This document shows positions 26,271-35,391 of a stretch of DNA of 64,000 bases, piece by piece. The stretch lies in NCBI RefSeq assembly GCF_040546595.1, contig NZ_JBEPOB010000001.1, positions 4,217,001 to 4,281,000 of the forward strand, read 5' to 3'. Each line of letters opens with the position of its first letter. Within the stretch, counting starts at the first letter, position 1. This stretch comes from Bosea sp. OAE506 (GTDB taxonomy: Bacteria; Pseudomonadota; Alphaproteobacteria; Rhizobiales; Beijerinckiaceae). The notes under the pieces were generated by a model. It saw only the letters and a list, made by a program, of their open reading frames with translations. It did no database searches and had not been told where the DNA came from. Position numbers and translations under genes: made by a program.

Positions 26271-26813
26271 TCACTGCTGTGTGCGCCGCACCAGGGTGGT
26301 GTCGTAGCCCAGCGCCTGCGCCCGGCTGACCAGCGCAGCATATTGCTTCGGGCTGATCTGGCGGCTGCGCGTCAGGAGCCAGAGATAGCGCCCCGACGGC
26401 TCCCCGACGATCGCCCAGCTGTAGTCATCGGCCCGGTCAAGGACCCAGTAATCGCCCTGGATGGGCCAGAAGAACGTCACCTTGAGCTTGGCCCCGTTCG
26501 AACCGTCGACGACGCGGGCGGAGGCGTCCGCCGATCTCACCGGGCCGGTCGGGCTGCCCTGCCGGCAGGAATTGACGACGGAAACGGTCCCGTCCGGCTT
26601 GGCGGCATATTGCGCCGTGACGCCTTCGCAGCCCTTCTGGAAGCTGGCCTCGTAGCGGCCCTGCTCGTACCAGGTCCCGACATAGCGGCCGAGGTCGACC
26701 GGCTTGCGCGGCTCCGGGACGCTCGCATTCCCGACGGGCCCGACCTCCAGCGGATTGCAGGCAGCCAGAGCCAGGGCCGACGTCATCGCCAGCGCAATCA
26801 GGGCGGTCTTCAT
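26271..26813 (-). CDS. Lipocalin family outer-membrane lipoprotein (Blc-like)
   Basis: 180-aa lipoprotein. The signal peptide ends in the lipobox L-A-A-C with Cys19, so the mature protein is lipid-anchored. The lipocalin GxW signature is in GRYVGTWYEQGRYEASFQKGC, and later YWVLDRADDYSWAIVGEPSGRYLWLLTR matches bacterial lipocalins. The ATG at 26813 is chosen because the signal peptide begins there. Family members bind lipids or fatty acids and are stress-induced in the envelope. It is a lone gene between two transporter modules. Confidence 0.9.
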   Translation of the reverse strand: MKTALIALAMTSALALAACNPLEVGPVGNASVPEPRKPVDLGRYVGTWYEQGRYEASFQKGCEGVTAQYAAKPDGTVSVVNSCRQGSPTGPVRSADASARVVDGSNGAKLKVTFFWPIQGDYWVLDRADDYSWAIVGEPSGRYLWLLTRSRQISPKQYAALVSRAQALGYDTTLVRRTQQ

Positions 26814-26956
26814 GATCTCTCCTCGCATGGGGCTGCCGTGCAACGCCCGGCCGCGAGCGCTGTTCCCGGGCAAGACCACAGCCGAGCTTGGCATATCGCG
26901 GCCGCCGGCGAAGCCCCGTCAGAGCCATTGGATGTTCATGAGCCGGGAGCGCCGTC

Positions 26957-28462
26957 TCAGGTACTCTCGGCCAGGGCCGCCTTGCGGTTTCGCAGCACCA
27001 CCGGCGAAAGCAGCGCGAGCAGGAGTACCGCGACAACCAGCAGCAGCGTGGCGCTGATCGGGCGCGTCAGGAAGACGGCGAAATTGCCGTCCGAGAGCAG
27101 CATGGCGCGGCGGAAGTTCTCCTCCAGCTGCGGCCCGAGCACAAGGCCGAGCAGCAGCGGGGCCGGCTCGACGCCGATCTTGATGAAGAAGTAGCCGACC
27201 GCCGCGCAACCCAGCATGAGCCAGACATTGAACAGGCTGTTGGCGATGCCGTAGGTGCCGATGCAGCAGAACAGTACGATCGCCGGAAAGAGCAGGCGAT
27301 AGGGGATCTTCAACATCGAGACCCAGAGCCCGATCAGCGGCAGGTTGATCACCAGCAGCATTAGATTGCCGACCCACATCGAGGCAATAACGCCCCAGAC
27401 CAGCCTGGGCTGCTCGGTCATGATCTGCGGCCCGGGCTGGATGCCCTGCATCATCAGCGCGCCGATCATCAGCGCCATCAGGGCGTTGGCCGGGATTCCG
27501 AGTGTCAGCAGCGGAATGAAGCTCGTCTGCGCGCCGGCATTGTTGGCGGCCTCGGGGCCGGCCACGCCCTCGATCGCCCCCTTGCCGAAGCGGGACGGGT
27601 CCTTCGCGATCTTCTTCTCGAGGGCGTAGGAGGAGAAGGGTGGCAGCGCCGCGCCGCCACCGGGCAGCACACCCAGCACCGAGCCCAGCGCCGTGCCGCG
27701 CAGCATGGCCGGGAAGGCGGCGCGCAGATCGGCCCGGCTCGGAATCAGGTCGCGGACCTTCTGGCTGACGACGCGCCGTTGCGCCGGCCGCTCGAGATTG
27801 GCGATGATCTCGCCCAGCCCGAACAGGCCCATCGCGATGGGCACGAAGTCGAGCCCGTCGGATAGCTCCGCGATGCCGAAGGTCATGCGCGCGGCACCGG
27901 AGCTGACATCGATGCCGACGAGGCCGAGCAGCAGGCCGAGCAGGACCATCGCCAGCGATTTCGCCACAGAGCCATGCGCCAGCACGACGGCGGCGATCAG
28001 GCCGAGCACGAGCAGGCTGAAATACTCGACCGCGGTGAATTTGAGCGCCAGAACCGAGAGCGGCACGCTCATCACCGCGATGACGATCGTCGCCACCGTG
28101 CCGGCGAAGAAGGACGCGATCGCGGCGATTGCGAGTGCCGTCCCGGCCTTGCCCTGCTTGGCCATCTCGTGGCCGTCGAGGCAGGTCACCACCGAGGAGG
28201 TCTCGCCAGGCACATTGACGAGGATGGCGGTGGTCGAGCCGCCATATTGCGCGCCGTAGAAGATGCCGGCGAGCATGATCATGGCTCCGGCCGGGTTCAG
28301 CCCGAATGTGAAGGGCAGCAGCAGCGCCACCGTCGGGATCGGCCCGATGCCCGGCAGCACGCCGATGGCCGTGCCGATCAGCACGCCCAGCAGGCAGAGG
28401 CCGAGATTGTTGAGCTCGAGGGCGGTCGAAAGCCCCAGCAGCAGGTTGTCGAAGAGGTCCAT
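26957..28462 (-). CDS. Tripartite tricarboxylate transporter large permease (TctA family)
   Basis: Inner-membrane protein of 501 aa with about twelve helices. TctA hallmarks are GVLPGIGPIPTVALLLPFTFGLNP near the N-terminus, YGAQYGGSTTAILVNVPGE with the substrate-site glycines, and LGVLPGGGAALPPFSSYALEKK around residue 265. It is last of a TctC-TctB-TctA run on the minus strand, 12 bases after TctB. These secondary transporters import organic acids with a cation gradient and a periplasmic binding protein. Confidence 0.94.
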   Translation of the reverse strand: MDLFDNLLLGLSTALELNNLGLCLLGVLIGTAIGVLPGIGPIPTVALLLPFTFGLNPAGAMIMLAGIFYGAQYGGSTTAILVNVPGETSSVVTCLDGHEMAKQGKAGTALAIAAIASFFAGTVATIVIAVMSVPLSVLALKFTAVEYFSLLVLGLIAAVVLAHGSVAKSLAMVLLGLLLGLVGIDVSSGAARMTFGIAELSDGLDFVPIAMGLFGLGEIIANLERPAQRRVVSQKVRDLIPSRADLRAAFPAMLRGTALGSVLGVLPGGGAALPPFSSYALEKKIAKDPSRFGKGAIEGVAGPEAANNAGAQTSFIPLLTLGIPANALMALMIGALMMQGIQPGPQIMTEQPRLVWGVIASMWVGNLMLLVINLPLIGLWVSMLKIPYRLLFPAIVLFCCIGTYGIANSLFNVWLMLGCAAVGYFFIKIGVEPAPLLLGLVLGPQLEENFRRAMLLSDGNFAVFLTRPISATLLLVVAVLLLALLSPVVLRNRKAALAEST

Positions 28463-28474
28463 GGCGGGCAGCCT

Positions 28475-28933
28475 TCAGCGCGGCCAGACAGGCACCGGCA
28501 GCGCCAGAACCTTGATGAAGAGAAGGACGGCGGCGCCCGAGAGCAGCAGCGCGAAGGGCACGGTCTCGCGCAGGCGTCCCTCGCGGGTGGCGAAGCTCGC
28601 CAGGACGACGGTCACGACCGAGGCAATCGCCAGCCCCAGCTTCTCCGCCGTCAGCGCGAAGATGCCGACCGCGGCAAGTACCGCAAGCAGCGGCCGCAAC
28701 TGCACCGGCTCGATCGCCAGTCCGGCCCGCCTGATGCCCCGCCCGCAGAAGAACAGGCCGAAGGCGAGCAGGCCGAGCGAGACGACGCGGGGCATGTAGC
28801 CCGCGCCCATATCGGCTGCGTTGCCGACATTGAGGTTGCGGGTCGCGAAGAGAGCGCCTGCCGCGACCGCAACGAGGAACAAGCCGAAGAGCAGGTCCTG
28901 CCAGTCTTTTCCGGAACGGGTCACCGGGGCCAT
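28475..28933 (-). CDS. Tripartite tricarboxylate transporter small membrane subunit (TctB family)
   Basis: 152 aa with four hydrophobic helices (DLLFGLFLVAVAAGALFA, PRVVSLGLLAFGLFFCG, LAVLAAVGIFALTA, FALLLSGAAVLLFIKV). The GAGYMPRV motif is typical of TctB. I use the ATG at 28933, one base after the TctC stop, which places the gene squarely in the TctCBA operon; a longer N-terminus would overlap TctC. Confidence 0.88.
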   Translation of the reverse strand: MAPVTRSGKDWQDLLFGLFLVAVAAGALFATRNLNVGNAADMGAGYMPRVVSLGLLAFGLFFCGRGIRRAGLAIEPVQLRPLLAVLAAVGIFALTAEKLGLAIASVVTVVLASFATREGRLRETVPFALLLSGAAVLLFIKVLALPVPVWPR

Positions 28934-28934
28934 C

Positions 28935-29930
28935 TCAGCTGCCCTTGATGCCGGCTTCCTTGATGATGCCACCCCAGCGCGTGGTGGCATCCTTCAGCCA
29001 GGTCGAGAACTCGGCCGGGGAGCCGGTCTCCACCACCCCGCCCTGCTCGGCGATCCTGGCCTTGATCTCGGGGTCCTGCAGGATCTTGCCGATCTCGGCG
29101 TTGAGGCGGGCGACCGTGGCGGGCGGTGTGCCGGCGCGGGTCAGGACGCCCTGCCAGGTGCCGGCATCGCCGCCGGGAAGCCCCGCCTCCCTGAAGGTCG
29201 GCAGGCCGGCGACGCGCTCCTCGCCGGTGACGGCGAGACCGACCAGCTGCTTGTTGGAGACGAAGGGCAGCGTCGCGGTCGAGCCGTTGATGATGACGCC
29301 GCTCTCGCCCGAAACGACGGCGCGGGAGGCCGCCGCGCCGCCCTTGTAGGGCACGTTCTTCCAGGTGATGCCGAGCTCCTTGGCCATCTGCACGGCGGTG
29401 ATGTGGTTGGCCGCGCCGACGCCGGAATTGGCGACCGCCAGCTTGTTCGGGTTCGCCTTGGCGTAGGCGATCAGCTCCTGCGCCGTCCTGGCAGGGACGG
29501 CTTCATGCACGGCCAGCACATAGGGGCCGAACATGACCATCGAGACGGGCGCGAGATCCTTGGCGGGATCATAGGTCAGGTCCGAGAACAGGCTTGGTGC
29601 CGTCGCCAGCGAGCCGACATCCATCAGCAGCAGAGTGTGGCCGTCCGCCGGCGACTTGGCCACGGCGTCCGCGCCGAGATTGCCCGCCGCGCCCGGCTTG
29701 TTCTCGATCACGACGGGCTGGCCGATCGCGGCCGAAAGCTTGGGCCCGATCAGGCGGGCAAGGATGTCGGAGGTGCCGCCGGGCGCGAAGGGAACGACGA
29801 GCCGCACCGGGCGCTCGAAGTTCTGGGCCGCCGCCGGCGCAGCAGCGAGCCCGATGCCGGCCAGCATCGCGAGGGCCAAGCCCTTCGCGGCGATTGTGGA
29901 CAGACGAAAGGGGTTGTGGTCTCGGGTCAT
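28935..29930 (-). CDS. Tripartite tricarboxylate transporter substrate-binding protein (TctC/Bug family)
   Basis: Periplasmic protein of 331 aa. The signal peptide ends AAAPAAAQ. The Bug-family start RPVRLVVPFAPGGTSDILARLI is followed by VVIENKPGAAGN, both lining the carboxylate site. The ATG at 29930 is preceded by AGGAGGATCGA. It is first in TctCBA and divergent from another TctC at 30165, with 234 bases between them. Confidence 0.93.
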   Translation of the reverse strand: MTRDHNPFRLSTIAAKGLALAMLAGIGLAAAPAAAQNFERPVRLVVPFAPGGTSDILARLIGPKLSAAIGQPVVIENKPGAAGNLGADAVAKSPADGHTLLLMDVGSLATAPSLFSDLTYDPAKDLAPVSMVMFGPYVLAVHEAVPARTAQELIAYAKANPNKLAVANSGVGAANHITAVQMAKELGITWKNVPYKGGAAASRAVVSGESGVIINGSTATLPFVSNKQLVGLAVTGEERVAGLPTFREAGLPGGDAGTWQGVLTRAGTPPATVARLNAEIGKILQDPEIKARIAEQGGVVETGSPAEFSTWLKDATTRWGGIIKEAGIKGS

Positions 29931-30164
29931 TCGATCCTCCTGTGGGGTGCGAAGCGGCTTGCGGCCGGGGTCGCGGGCAGTCTTGGCAGCTGCCTTGGTC
30001 CGCACAGGATAGGCGCGGCACGATGCGCCAGTGAGTTAGATCGGCAATGGAACCATACCTTTTTTGGATCACGCGATAGCGCCGCGGCCCTTGCCCGGGG
30101 CGCGCCCGCGCCTAGTCTGGCGGGCAGACGGCAAAAGCCGCGACAGATCCTGGGAGGGACGACA

Positions 30165-31157
30165 ATGAGCCGATCGATCACGCGCCGCGCAGCGCTCAGC
30201 CTTGCCGGCGGCGCGCTGGCCGCCCCGCTGGCCTCGCGCAGCGGTTTCTCACAGGCCTATCCGGCCAAGCCGGTGACGGTCATCATTCCCTTCGGGGCTG
30301 GCGGAACCACGGACCTCGTCGGGCGCATCATCTGCGAGAAGCTGACGCAGCGGATGGGCAAGGCCTTCATCATCGAGAACCGCGCCGGGGCCGGGGGCAA
30401 TACGGGCGTCGCGGCGCTCTCCCACGCAACGCCGGACGGCTACACCATCGGCATGACCACGCCCTCGACGCATGGCATCAATCCGAACCTCTACAAGGAG
30501 AAGCTGCCTTTCAAGCCGTTCGAGGATTTCGAGTTCCTCTCGCTGGCTTCGTCGCAGCCGAACTTCCTGTGCATCCACCCGTCGATCCCGGCTCAGAACG
30601 TCAGCGAGTTCATCGCCTATCTGAAAGCCAACCCCGGCAAGGAGAATTTCGGCTCCTCGGGCATCGGCACCTCGATCCACCTCTCCGGCGAACTGTTCAT
30701 GCAGCTGGCCGGCGTGAAGATGCAGCACGTCACCTATCGCTCATCGGGCGCGCTGGTGCAGGATCTGATCGCGGGCAACGTCAAGGTCTCCTTCGACAAC
30801 TTCACCTCGCCCTATCCCCACTACAAGGCCGGGACGCTGCGTGGACTCGCGGTCACCTCGACGGAACGGGCCAAGATCGCACCGGAGGTGCCCACGCTGG
30901 CCGAGACGCTGCCCGGCTTCGACATCAGCTCCTGGAACGGGTTTCTCGCGCCGAAGGGAACGCCCAAGGAGATTTGCGACCGCCTGACCGCCGAGATGCA
31001 GGCCGTGCTCAAGGATCCGACGGTCGTCTCGCGCTTCGAGGAACTGGGCGCCGCGGCGACGCCCTCCAGCGGCGAGGAGGCCCGGGCCAAGGCGCAAAGC
31101 GAGATCGCCAAGTTCAAGGGCATCATCGACAAGGCCGGAATCACCATCCAGAACTGA
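30165..31157 (+). CDS. TctC/Bug family substrate-binding protein (Tat-exported)
   Basis: Periplasmic protein of 330 aa with a twin-arginine start (RSITRRAALSLAGG), then AYPAKPVTVIIPFGAGGTTDLVGRII and IENRAGAGGNTG. It is read divergently from the TctCBA operon and followed by a LysR regulator and a 5-dehydro-4-deoxyglucarate dehydratase. It may supply the same TctAB pump with a second ligand, perhaps glucarate or galactarate (inference from the dehydratase). Confidence 0.92.
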   Translation: MSRSITRRAALSLAGGALAAPLASRSGFSQAYPAKPVTVIIPFGAGGTTDLVGRIICEKLTQRMGKAFIIENRAGAGGNTGVAALSHATPDGYTIGMTTPSTHGINPNLYKEKLPFKPFEDFEFLSLASSQPNFLCIHPSIPAQNVSEFIAYLKANPGKENFGSSGIGTSIHLSGELFMQLAGVKMQHVTYRSSGALVQDLIAGNVKVSFDNFTSPYPHYKAGTLRGLAVTSTERAKIAPEVPTLAETLPGFDISSWNGFLAPKGTPKEICDRLTAEMQAVLKDPTVVSRFEELGAAATPSSGEEARAKAQSEIAKFKGIIDKAGITIQN

Positions 31158-31207
31158 GCCTTTCCCGGCGACGGGTGGCGGGGACGACGCCAGGGAGAAG
31201 GCCGGGG

Positions 31208-32125
31208 ATGTTCGAGCTGAGCCAGTTGCGCTGCTTCGTCGCCGTCGCGGAGGAGCTGCATTTCGGCCGGGCGGCGCTGCGCCTCAACATGACGCAGCCG
31301 CCGTTGAGCCGGCAGATCCAGATCCTCGAGCGGGTGCTCGACGTGGTCCTGCTCGAGCGCAGCAACCGAACGGTGAAGCTGACGCCGGCCGGCCAGAGCT
31401 TCCTGGCCGAGGCCCGCCGGCTGCTGAAACTCGCCGAAAGCGCGGCGCTCCTCGCCAAGCGCGTCGCCAATGGCAAGGCCGGCTCGATCAATATCGGCTT
31501 CACGGCGACCTCGGCCTATTCCTATGTACCGGAACTGGTCGCGGCCTGCCGGCGCGAGATGCCCGATGTCGAGATCTCGCTGAAGGAGATGGTCAGCGGC
31601 GACCAGCTCAAGCGGCTGGATTCCGGCGAGATCGACATCGGCCTTCTGCGCCCGCCGATTCCCCGCACGGGCCTGAGCGCCTTTCGCGTCACAGCCGAAC
31701 CTCTCGTCGCGGCGGTCCATGCGGACCATCCCCTCGCCGGCTCTGCCACGATCGCGATCGACGAGCTCGCGGCGCAGCCCTTCGTCATGTACGCGCCCTA
31801 TGAGGCCCGCTATTTCCACGACCTGCTGGTGGAGCTGTTCTCCCGGGCGGGTCTGGTGCCGAACTATGTCCAGCATCTCGCCCAGATCCATTCGATCCTG
31901 GCGATGGTCCATTCCGGCGTCGGCGTCGCGCTGGTTCCCGAGACCGCGATGAACCTGCATTTCAGCGGCGTCGCGCTGCGCCCGGTCGACCTGCCGCGGC
32001 AGCGCCCGGCCGAGCTGTTCTTCGTGAGCCGCGAGGACAACGACAACCCGCTGGTTCCGATCGTGGCGAGCCTCGCCCGGCAAATGGCGCAGCAGCCGGC
32101 CAGGCCCATGCCAGCGATCCAATGA
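31208..32125 (+). CDS. LysR family transcriptional regulator
   Basis: 305 aa. N-terminal winged helix-turn-helix: [20 protein letters not shown] then [16 protein letters not shown], of the BenM/CatM-like subgroup. The C-terminal effector domain begins [20 protein letters not shown]. It is 50 bases after the TctC gene and 82 bases before kdgD in the same orientation. It likely controls the surrounding sugar-diacid genes. Its stop codon lies inside a 19-base palindrome. Confidence 0.93.
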   Translation: MFELSQLRCFVAVAEELHFGRAALRLNMTQPPLSRQIQILERVLDVVLLERSNRTVKLTPAGQSFLAEARRLLKLAESAALLAKRVANGKAGSINIGFTATSAYSYVPELVAACRREMPDVEISLKEMVSGDQLKRLDSGEIDIGLLRPPIPRTGLSAFRVTAEPLVAAVHADHPLAGSATIAIDELAAQPFVMYAPYEARYFHDLLVELFSRAGLVPNYVQHLAQIHSILAMVHSGVGVALVPETAMNLHFSGVALRPVDLPRQRPAELFFVSREDNDNPLVPIVASLARQMAQQPARPMPAIQ

Positions 32126-32133
32126 TTGGATCG
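32115..32133. promoter_or_regulatory. 19-bp palindrome CGATCCAA-TGA-TTGGATCG
   Basis: Perfect 8-base arms around the TGA stop codon of the LysR gene, 75 bases before the dehydratase start. The half TTGGATC recurs in the TctC/TctC divergent region near 30064. It may be an operator for kdgD or a small hairpin. Confidence 0.4.
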
Positions 32134-32207
32134 ACCGATACAGGGATTGGTCACCTTCGGCATCGCTCTTGATCTACTCCTCGCTGCAGTCAGCCAAGGA
32201 GCCGAGC

Positions 32208-33158
32208 ATGAGCAAGATGACCCCGCAGGAGATGGCGCGCCATATCGGCAATGGCCTCCTGTCCTTTCCCGTGACGCCCTTCAAGGCGGGCAATGCCTTC
32301 GACGAGACGCGCTACCGTTCCAATCTCGATTGGCTCTGCGGCTACGAGGTCGCAGGCCTGTTCGCGGCCGGCGGCACGGGCGAGTTCTTCTCGCTCTCCC
32401 CGGCCGAGGTGGTCGCAGTGGTGGCGACCGCCGTTCAGGAGACACGCGGCCGCGTGCCGGTGCTGGCCGGCGTCGGTCATGGCACGCAGATCGCGACCGA
32501 ACTCGCCGGCGCCGTCGAGCATGTCGGCGCAGACGGCATCCTGCTGCTGCCGCCCTATCTCGTCTTCTCCGAGCAGGAGGGGCTGGCGGCCCATATCGAG
32601 GCGGTCTGCAAGGCGACGAAGCTTGGCGTCATCGTCTACAATCGCGACAACGCCATCATCACCGAGGAAACGCTTGCCAGGCTCTGCGAGCGCAATCCCA
32701 ACCTGGTCGGCTACAAGGACGGCATCGGCGATATCGAGCTGATGACGCGCATCCATCTGCGCCTGGGAGACCGGCTGACCTATATCGGCGGCCTGCCGAC
32801 GGCCGAGACCTTCGCCCTGCCCTATCTCGAAATGGGCGTCACGACCTACTCGTCGGCCGTATTCAACTTCGTCCCGCAGTTCTCGACGCGGTTCTACGAT
32901 GCGGTGCGCCGCCGCGACCGTGCGCTGGTGCAGGCGGGCCTGCGCGACTTCATCCTGCCGCTGATCGCCATCCGCAACCGCAAGCGCGGTTATGCCGTCT
33001 CGATCATCAAGGCCGGCATGAAGGTGATCGGGCGCGATTCCGGCCCGGTCCGGACCCCGCTGACCGATCTCACCGAGGGCGAGACCGCAGAGCTCGCGGC
33101 CCTTGTCACCCGGCTCGACACGAGCGAATTCGCGACACGCGAGCGCGCCGCGGCCTGA
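32208..33158 (+). CDS. kdgD: 5-dehydro-4-deoxyglucarate dehydratase
   Basis: DHDPS-fold decarboxylating dehydratase of 316 aa. It converts 5-dehydro-4-deoxy-D-glucarate to 2,5-dioxopentanoate, CO2 and water in glucarate/galactarate catabolism. Evidence: the N-terminal [30 protein letters not shown], the Tyr in VIVYNRDN and Schiff-base Lys170 in VGYKDGIGD, all matching KdgD over other family members. The ATG at 32208 follows AAGGAG. It lies downstream of TctC and LysR; the glucarate dehydratase and semialdehyde dehydrogenase are not in the window. Confidence 0.9.
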   Translation: MSKMTPQEMARHIGNGLLSFPVTPFKAGNAFDETRYRSNLDWLCGYEVAGLFAAGGTGEFFSLSPAEVVAVVATAVQETRGRVPVLAGVGHGTQIATELAGAVEHVGADGILLLPPYLVFSEQEGLAAHIEAVCKATKLGVIVYNRDNAIITEETLARLCERNPNLVGYKDGIGDIELMTRIHLRLGDRLTYIGGLPTAETFALPYLEMGVTTYSSAVFNFVPQFSTRFYDAVRRRDRALVQAGLRDFILPLIAIRNRKRGYAVSIIKAGMKVIGRDSGPVRTPLTDLTEGETAELAALVTRLDTSEFATRERAAA

Positions 33159-33362
33159 CAACGCTCCGGAGATGGCGGGCGGCGCCGCGCCGACGCGGGG
33201 CCAGCAAGACCGGCGCTCGCCTGTCACCAGAGGGCGTCGGCGCAAGTGGGGACAAGCGCCGAAGCCGGCCGGCCGGGCGCGGGAGGGTCTTTCTTAGAAC
33301 GGTTTAACGCGGCGTGCACGAAACACTCCGATCGGGCTACGCAGCGAAACAAAATTGCTGCA

Positions 33363-33385
33363 GAATCGCGCGATTCAGAATATTC
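33363..33385. promoter_or_regulatory. Two adjoining palindromes upstream of the PAS protein
   Basis: GAATCGCGCGATTC (33363-33376) and GAATATTC (33378-33385) are perfect palindromes separated by one base, 42 bases before the ATG at 33427. The rest of the 268-base gap after kdgD holds no gene that I can see. They could be a regulator site or a hairpin. Confidence 0.35.
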
Positions 33386-33426
33386 AGGCCATGTGACGCA
33401 GACAGTCCCATCGCCGGATCGCCCGA

Positions 33427-34221
33427 ATGTTTTCCACCCGCAATCTCACTGCCGATCTCGTGCAGCTCGCAGACGTGCCGGCCTGCCTTTCGACGGCAGG
33501 GCCGGACGGATCCCACTATATCGCTGCCAATCCCGGCTATCTGCGTCTCGTCGAGCGGGTCTGGCCCGAAATCCAGAACAAGGATCTGCTGGCGGCGGGC
33601 ACGGTGCTGAGAAGCTCGCAGCGCGACCGGCGGCTCTGGCTGCTGGAGACGAACGGCTATTACGATGCCGAAGTTGCCGAGGTTCGCAGCGCGACGGGCC
33701 GCATCGTCAATGTCGAGATCAGCTCGCAGCGGGTCTGGTGCAGCGGGGTCGCCTGCGATCTCGAGTACTTCATGCCCCAATCCGGCGTGAGGCTGCACGA
33801 TGCCGAGCTCGGCTTGCGCGCCGCCGCGCAGAAGCGGGCCGCCTTTACGCCGCGCTTCAGCGGCAGCCTGCGCACGATGAGCCTGCTCGACAAGCGGATC
33901 GTCATCGGGCGCATCATGTCGCTCGCCGCGGAGGGCGCGGTCATGGCCCGCAATCTGGCCGAGACGGCCGAAACCGCCGACACGCTGACAGCGATGGTCC
34001 GGCGCCTGACCGCGTTCCAGGTGGCCAACCGCGCCAGCCCGACGACCGTGGGCTTCGATTTCTCCGATCTGGAATATGACGAGATCGAGGACCTGCTGCT
34101 GCGCTTCACGGGCGACATCTGGTCACTGATCATGGCCAGCGAGGATCGCGACATCGTCGACACCCTTCGTTGCCTCGTCGCAAAATACACCATGCCCCGG
34201 CCGGTCATCGTCAACTGGTAG
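33427..34221 (+). CDS. PAS-like domain protein of unknown function
   Basis: 264 aa, no signal peptide or membrane segment. The N-terminal 120 residues look like a PAS fold: YIAANPGYLRLVERVWPEI, then a second half LLETNGYYDAEVAEVRSATGRIVNVEISSQ. The C-terminal half is helical with no recognised output domain (no kinase, GGDEF or helix-turn-helix motif visible). It is a single gene between a palindrome and a terminator hairpin. It may sense a ligand and signal through a partner; I do not assign a role. Confidence 0.7.
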   Translation: MFSTRNLTADLVQLADVPACLSTAGPDGSHYIAANPGYLRLVERVWPEIQNKDLLAAGTVLRSSQRDRRLWLLETNGYYDAEVAEVRSATGRIVNVEISSQRVWCSGVACDLEYFMPQSGVRLHDAELGLRAAAQKRAAFTPRFSGSLRTMSLLDKRIVIGRIMSLAAEGAVMARNLAETAETADTLTAMVRRLTAFQVANRASPTTVGFDFSDLEYDEIEDLLLRFTGDIWSLIMASEDRDIVDTLRCLVAKYTMPRPVIVNW

Positions 34222-34278
34222 GGCTTGGCAGGGCGGGCGCTGAGCCCACCTTGCACCCCGGTAGTCGGCCGCGCCGAA

Positions 34279-34305
34279 CGCGGTGCCGGACGAGCCGGCA
34301 CCGCG
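34279..34305. terminator. Bidirectional hairpin terminator
   Basis: Perfect 11-bp stem (CGCGGTGCCGG / CCGGCACCGCG) with a 5-base loop, between the convergent ends of the PAS protein (34221) and the lone TctC (34313). There is no strong T-run. Confidence 0.6.
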
Positions 34306-34312
34306 CCTCGTC

Positions 34313-35281
34313 TCACTGCTTCGGGACGTCCTTCAGCACCGCCTCCCAGCGCTCGACCTCGGCCTTCACCAACCGGTCCAGATGGGCGGGACCGCGCACC
34401 GAGGCGGGCGGGACCGGGACGGCCAGACCTTCGAACCGCGTGCGGACGAAATCCGAGGAGAGGCTCTTGTCCAGGGCTGCAACCAGGCGCGCGACGATCG
34501 CGGGGCTGGTGTCCTTGTGGACGGCAAGCGCATTCCAGACCTTCATGCCGAACTCGGGCAGGCCAGCCTCCGCGAAGGTCGGCACGTCCGGCGCCTGCGG
34601 CAGGCGGCTGTCGCCCGTCACGGCGAGCGCCGTCACCGAGCCGGCAGCATGCAGCGGCAGAAGCGTCGCGGTCTGGTCGATGACGCCATCGACGAAGCCG
34701 CCGATCAGGTCCTGGATCGCCGGCCCCGCGCCCTTGTAGGGCACGATCGTCGCCTTCAGCCCCGACTGATGCAGCAGGAGCCGCGGCGCCAGATCCGAGG
34801 TCGCGCCGAAGCCGGCCGTGCCGAAGGTCACCTTGTCGCCCTCGGCCTTCGCCTTGGCGATGAAGGCCTTCAGATCGGCGACCGCGCTCTTCTTGCTCGC
34901 CGCCATCACCATCGGCACGTCGGCGACGAGGCCGATGGGCGCGAGGTCAGTGCGGGGGTCGTAGCGCTGGTCCTTGAACAGCGCCCGGCTGGCCGCCATC
35001 GGCCCCATATTGCCGAACAGCACCATATGGCCGTCCGGCTCGCCACGGGTGACGCGCTCGGTCCCGGACCGGCCCCCGGCCCCGCCGACATTCTCGACGA
35101 TGACGTTCTGTCCGAGCACCTTGCCCATCTCCTCGGCGAGGATGCGGGCCAGCACGTCGGTGGTGCCTCCGGGCGCGAAGGGCACGAGCATCGTTACCGG
35201 GCGGTTCGGGTAGCTCTGCGCCGCGGCGGGCGCGATCGCCAGCGCGGCTGCGGCCGCCAGGCCGAGCAACAGGGTTCTCAT
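34313..35281 (-). CDS. TctC/Bug family substrate-binding protein, without its own permease
   Basis: Periplasmic protein of 322 aa. The signal peptide LLLGLAAAAALAIAPAAAQ is followed by RPVTMLVPFAPGGTTDVLARIL and VIVENVGGAGGRSG. I start at the ATG at 35281 because the signal begins there. It is divergent from the GntR regulator, with one of three shared operators between them. There is no adjacent TctAB, so it may dock with the TctAB at 26957 or act in sensing (inference). Confidence 0.92.
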   Translation of the reverse strand: MRTLLLGLAAAAALAIAPAAAQSYPNRPVTMLVPFAPGGTTDVLARILAEEMGKVLGQNVIVENVGGAGGRSGTERVTRGEPDGHMVLFGNMGPMAASRALFKDQRYDPRTDLAPIGLVADVPMVMAASKKSAVADLKAFIAKAKAEGDKVTFGTAGFGATSDLAPRLLLHQSGLKATIVPYKGAGPAIQDLIGGFVDGVIDQTATLLPLHAAGSVTALAVTGDSRLPQAPDVPTFAEAGLPEFGMKVWNALAVHKDTSPAIVARLVAALDKSLSSDFVRTRFEGLAVPVPPASVRGPAHLDRLVKAEVERWEAVLKDVPKQ

Positions 35282-35317
35282 GGGGCCTCCCAGGATATTT
35301 ATCGTTGAATTGCCTGC

Positions 35318-35331
35318 TATCAGACAATCTG
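35318..35331. promoter_or_regulatory. GntR operator copy 1 (CAGATTGTCTGATA on the minus strand)
   Basis: Identical over 14 bases, inverted, to the copy at 36089-36102. It contains the CAGA-TTG-TCTG palindrome. It lies in the 110-base divergent region between the lone TctC and the GntR gene, where it would control both. Confidence 0.75.
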
Positions 35332-35391
35332 CCCGTCGCCGGGTCAAGCGCGGAGATTGACGACGTGCCCGCGCCCGGCAATGTGTTTTCC

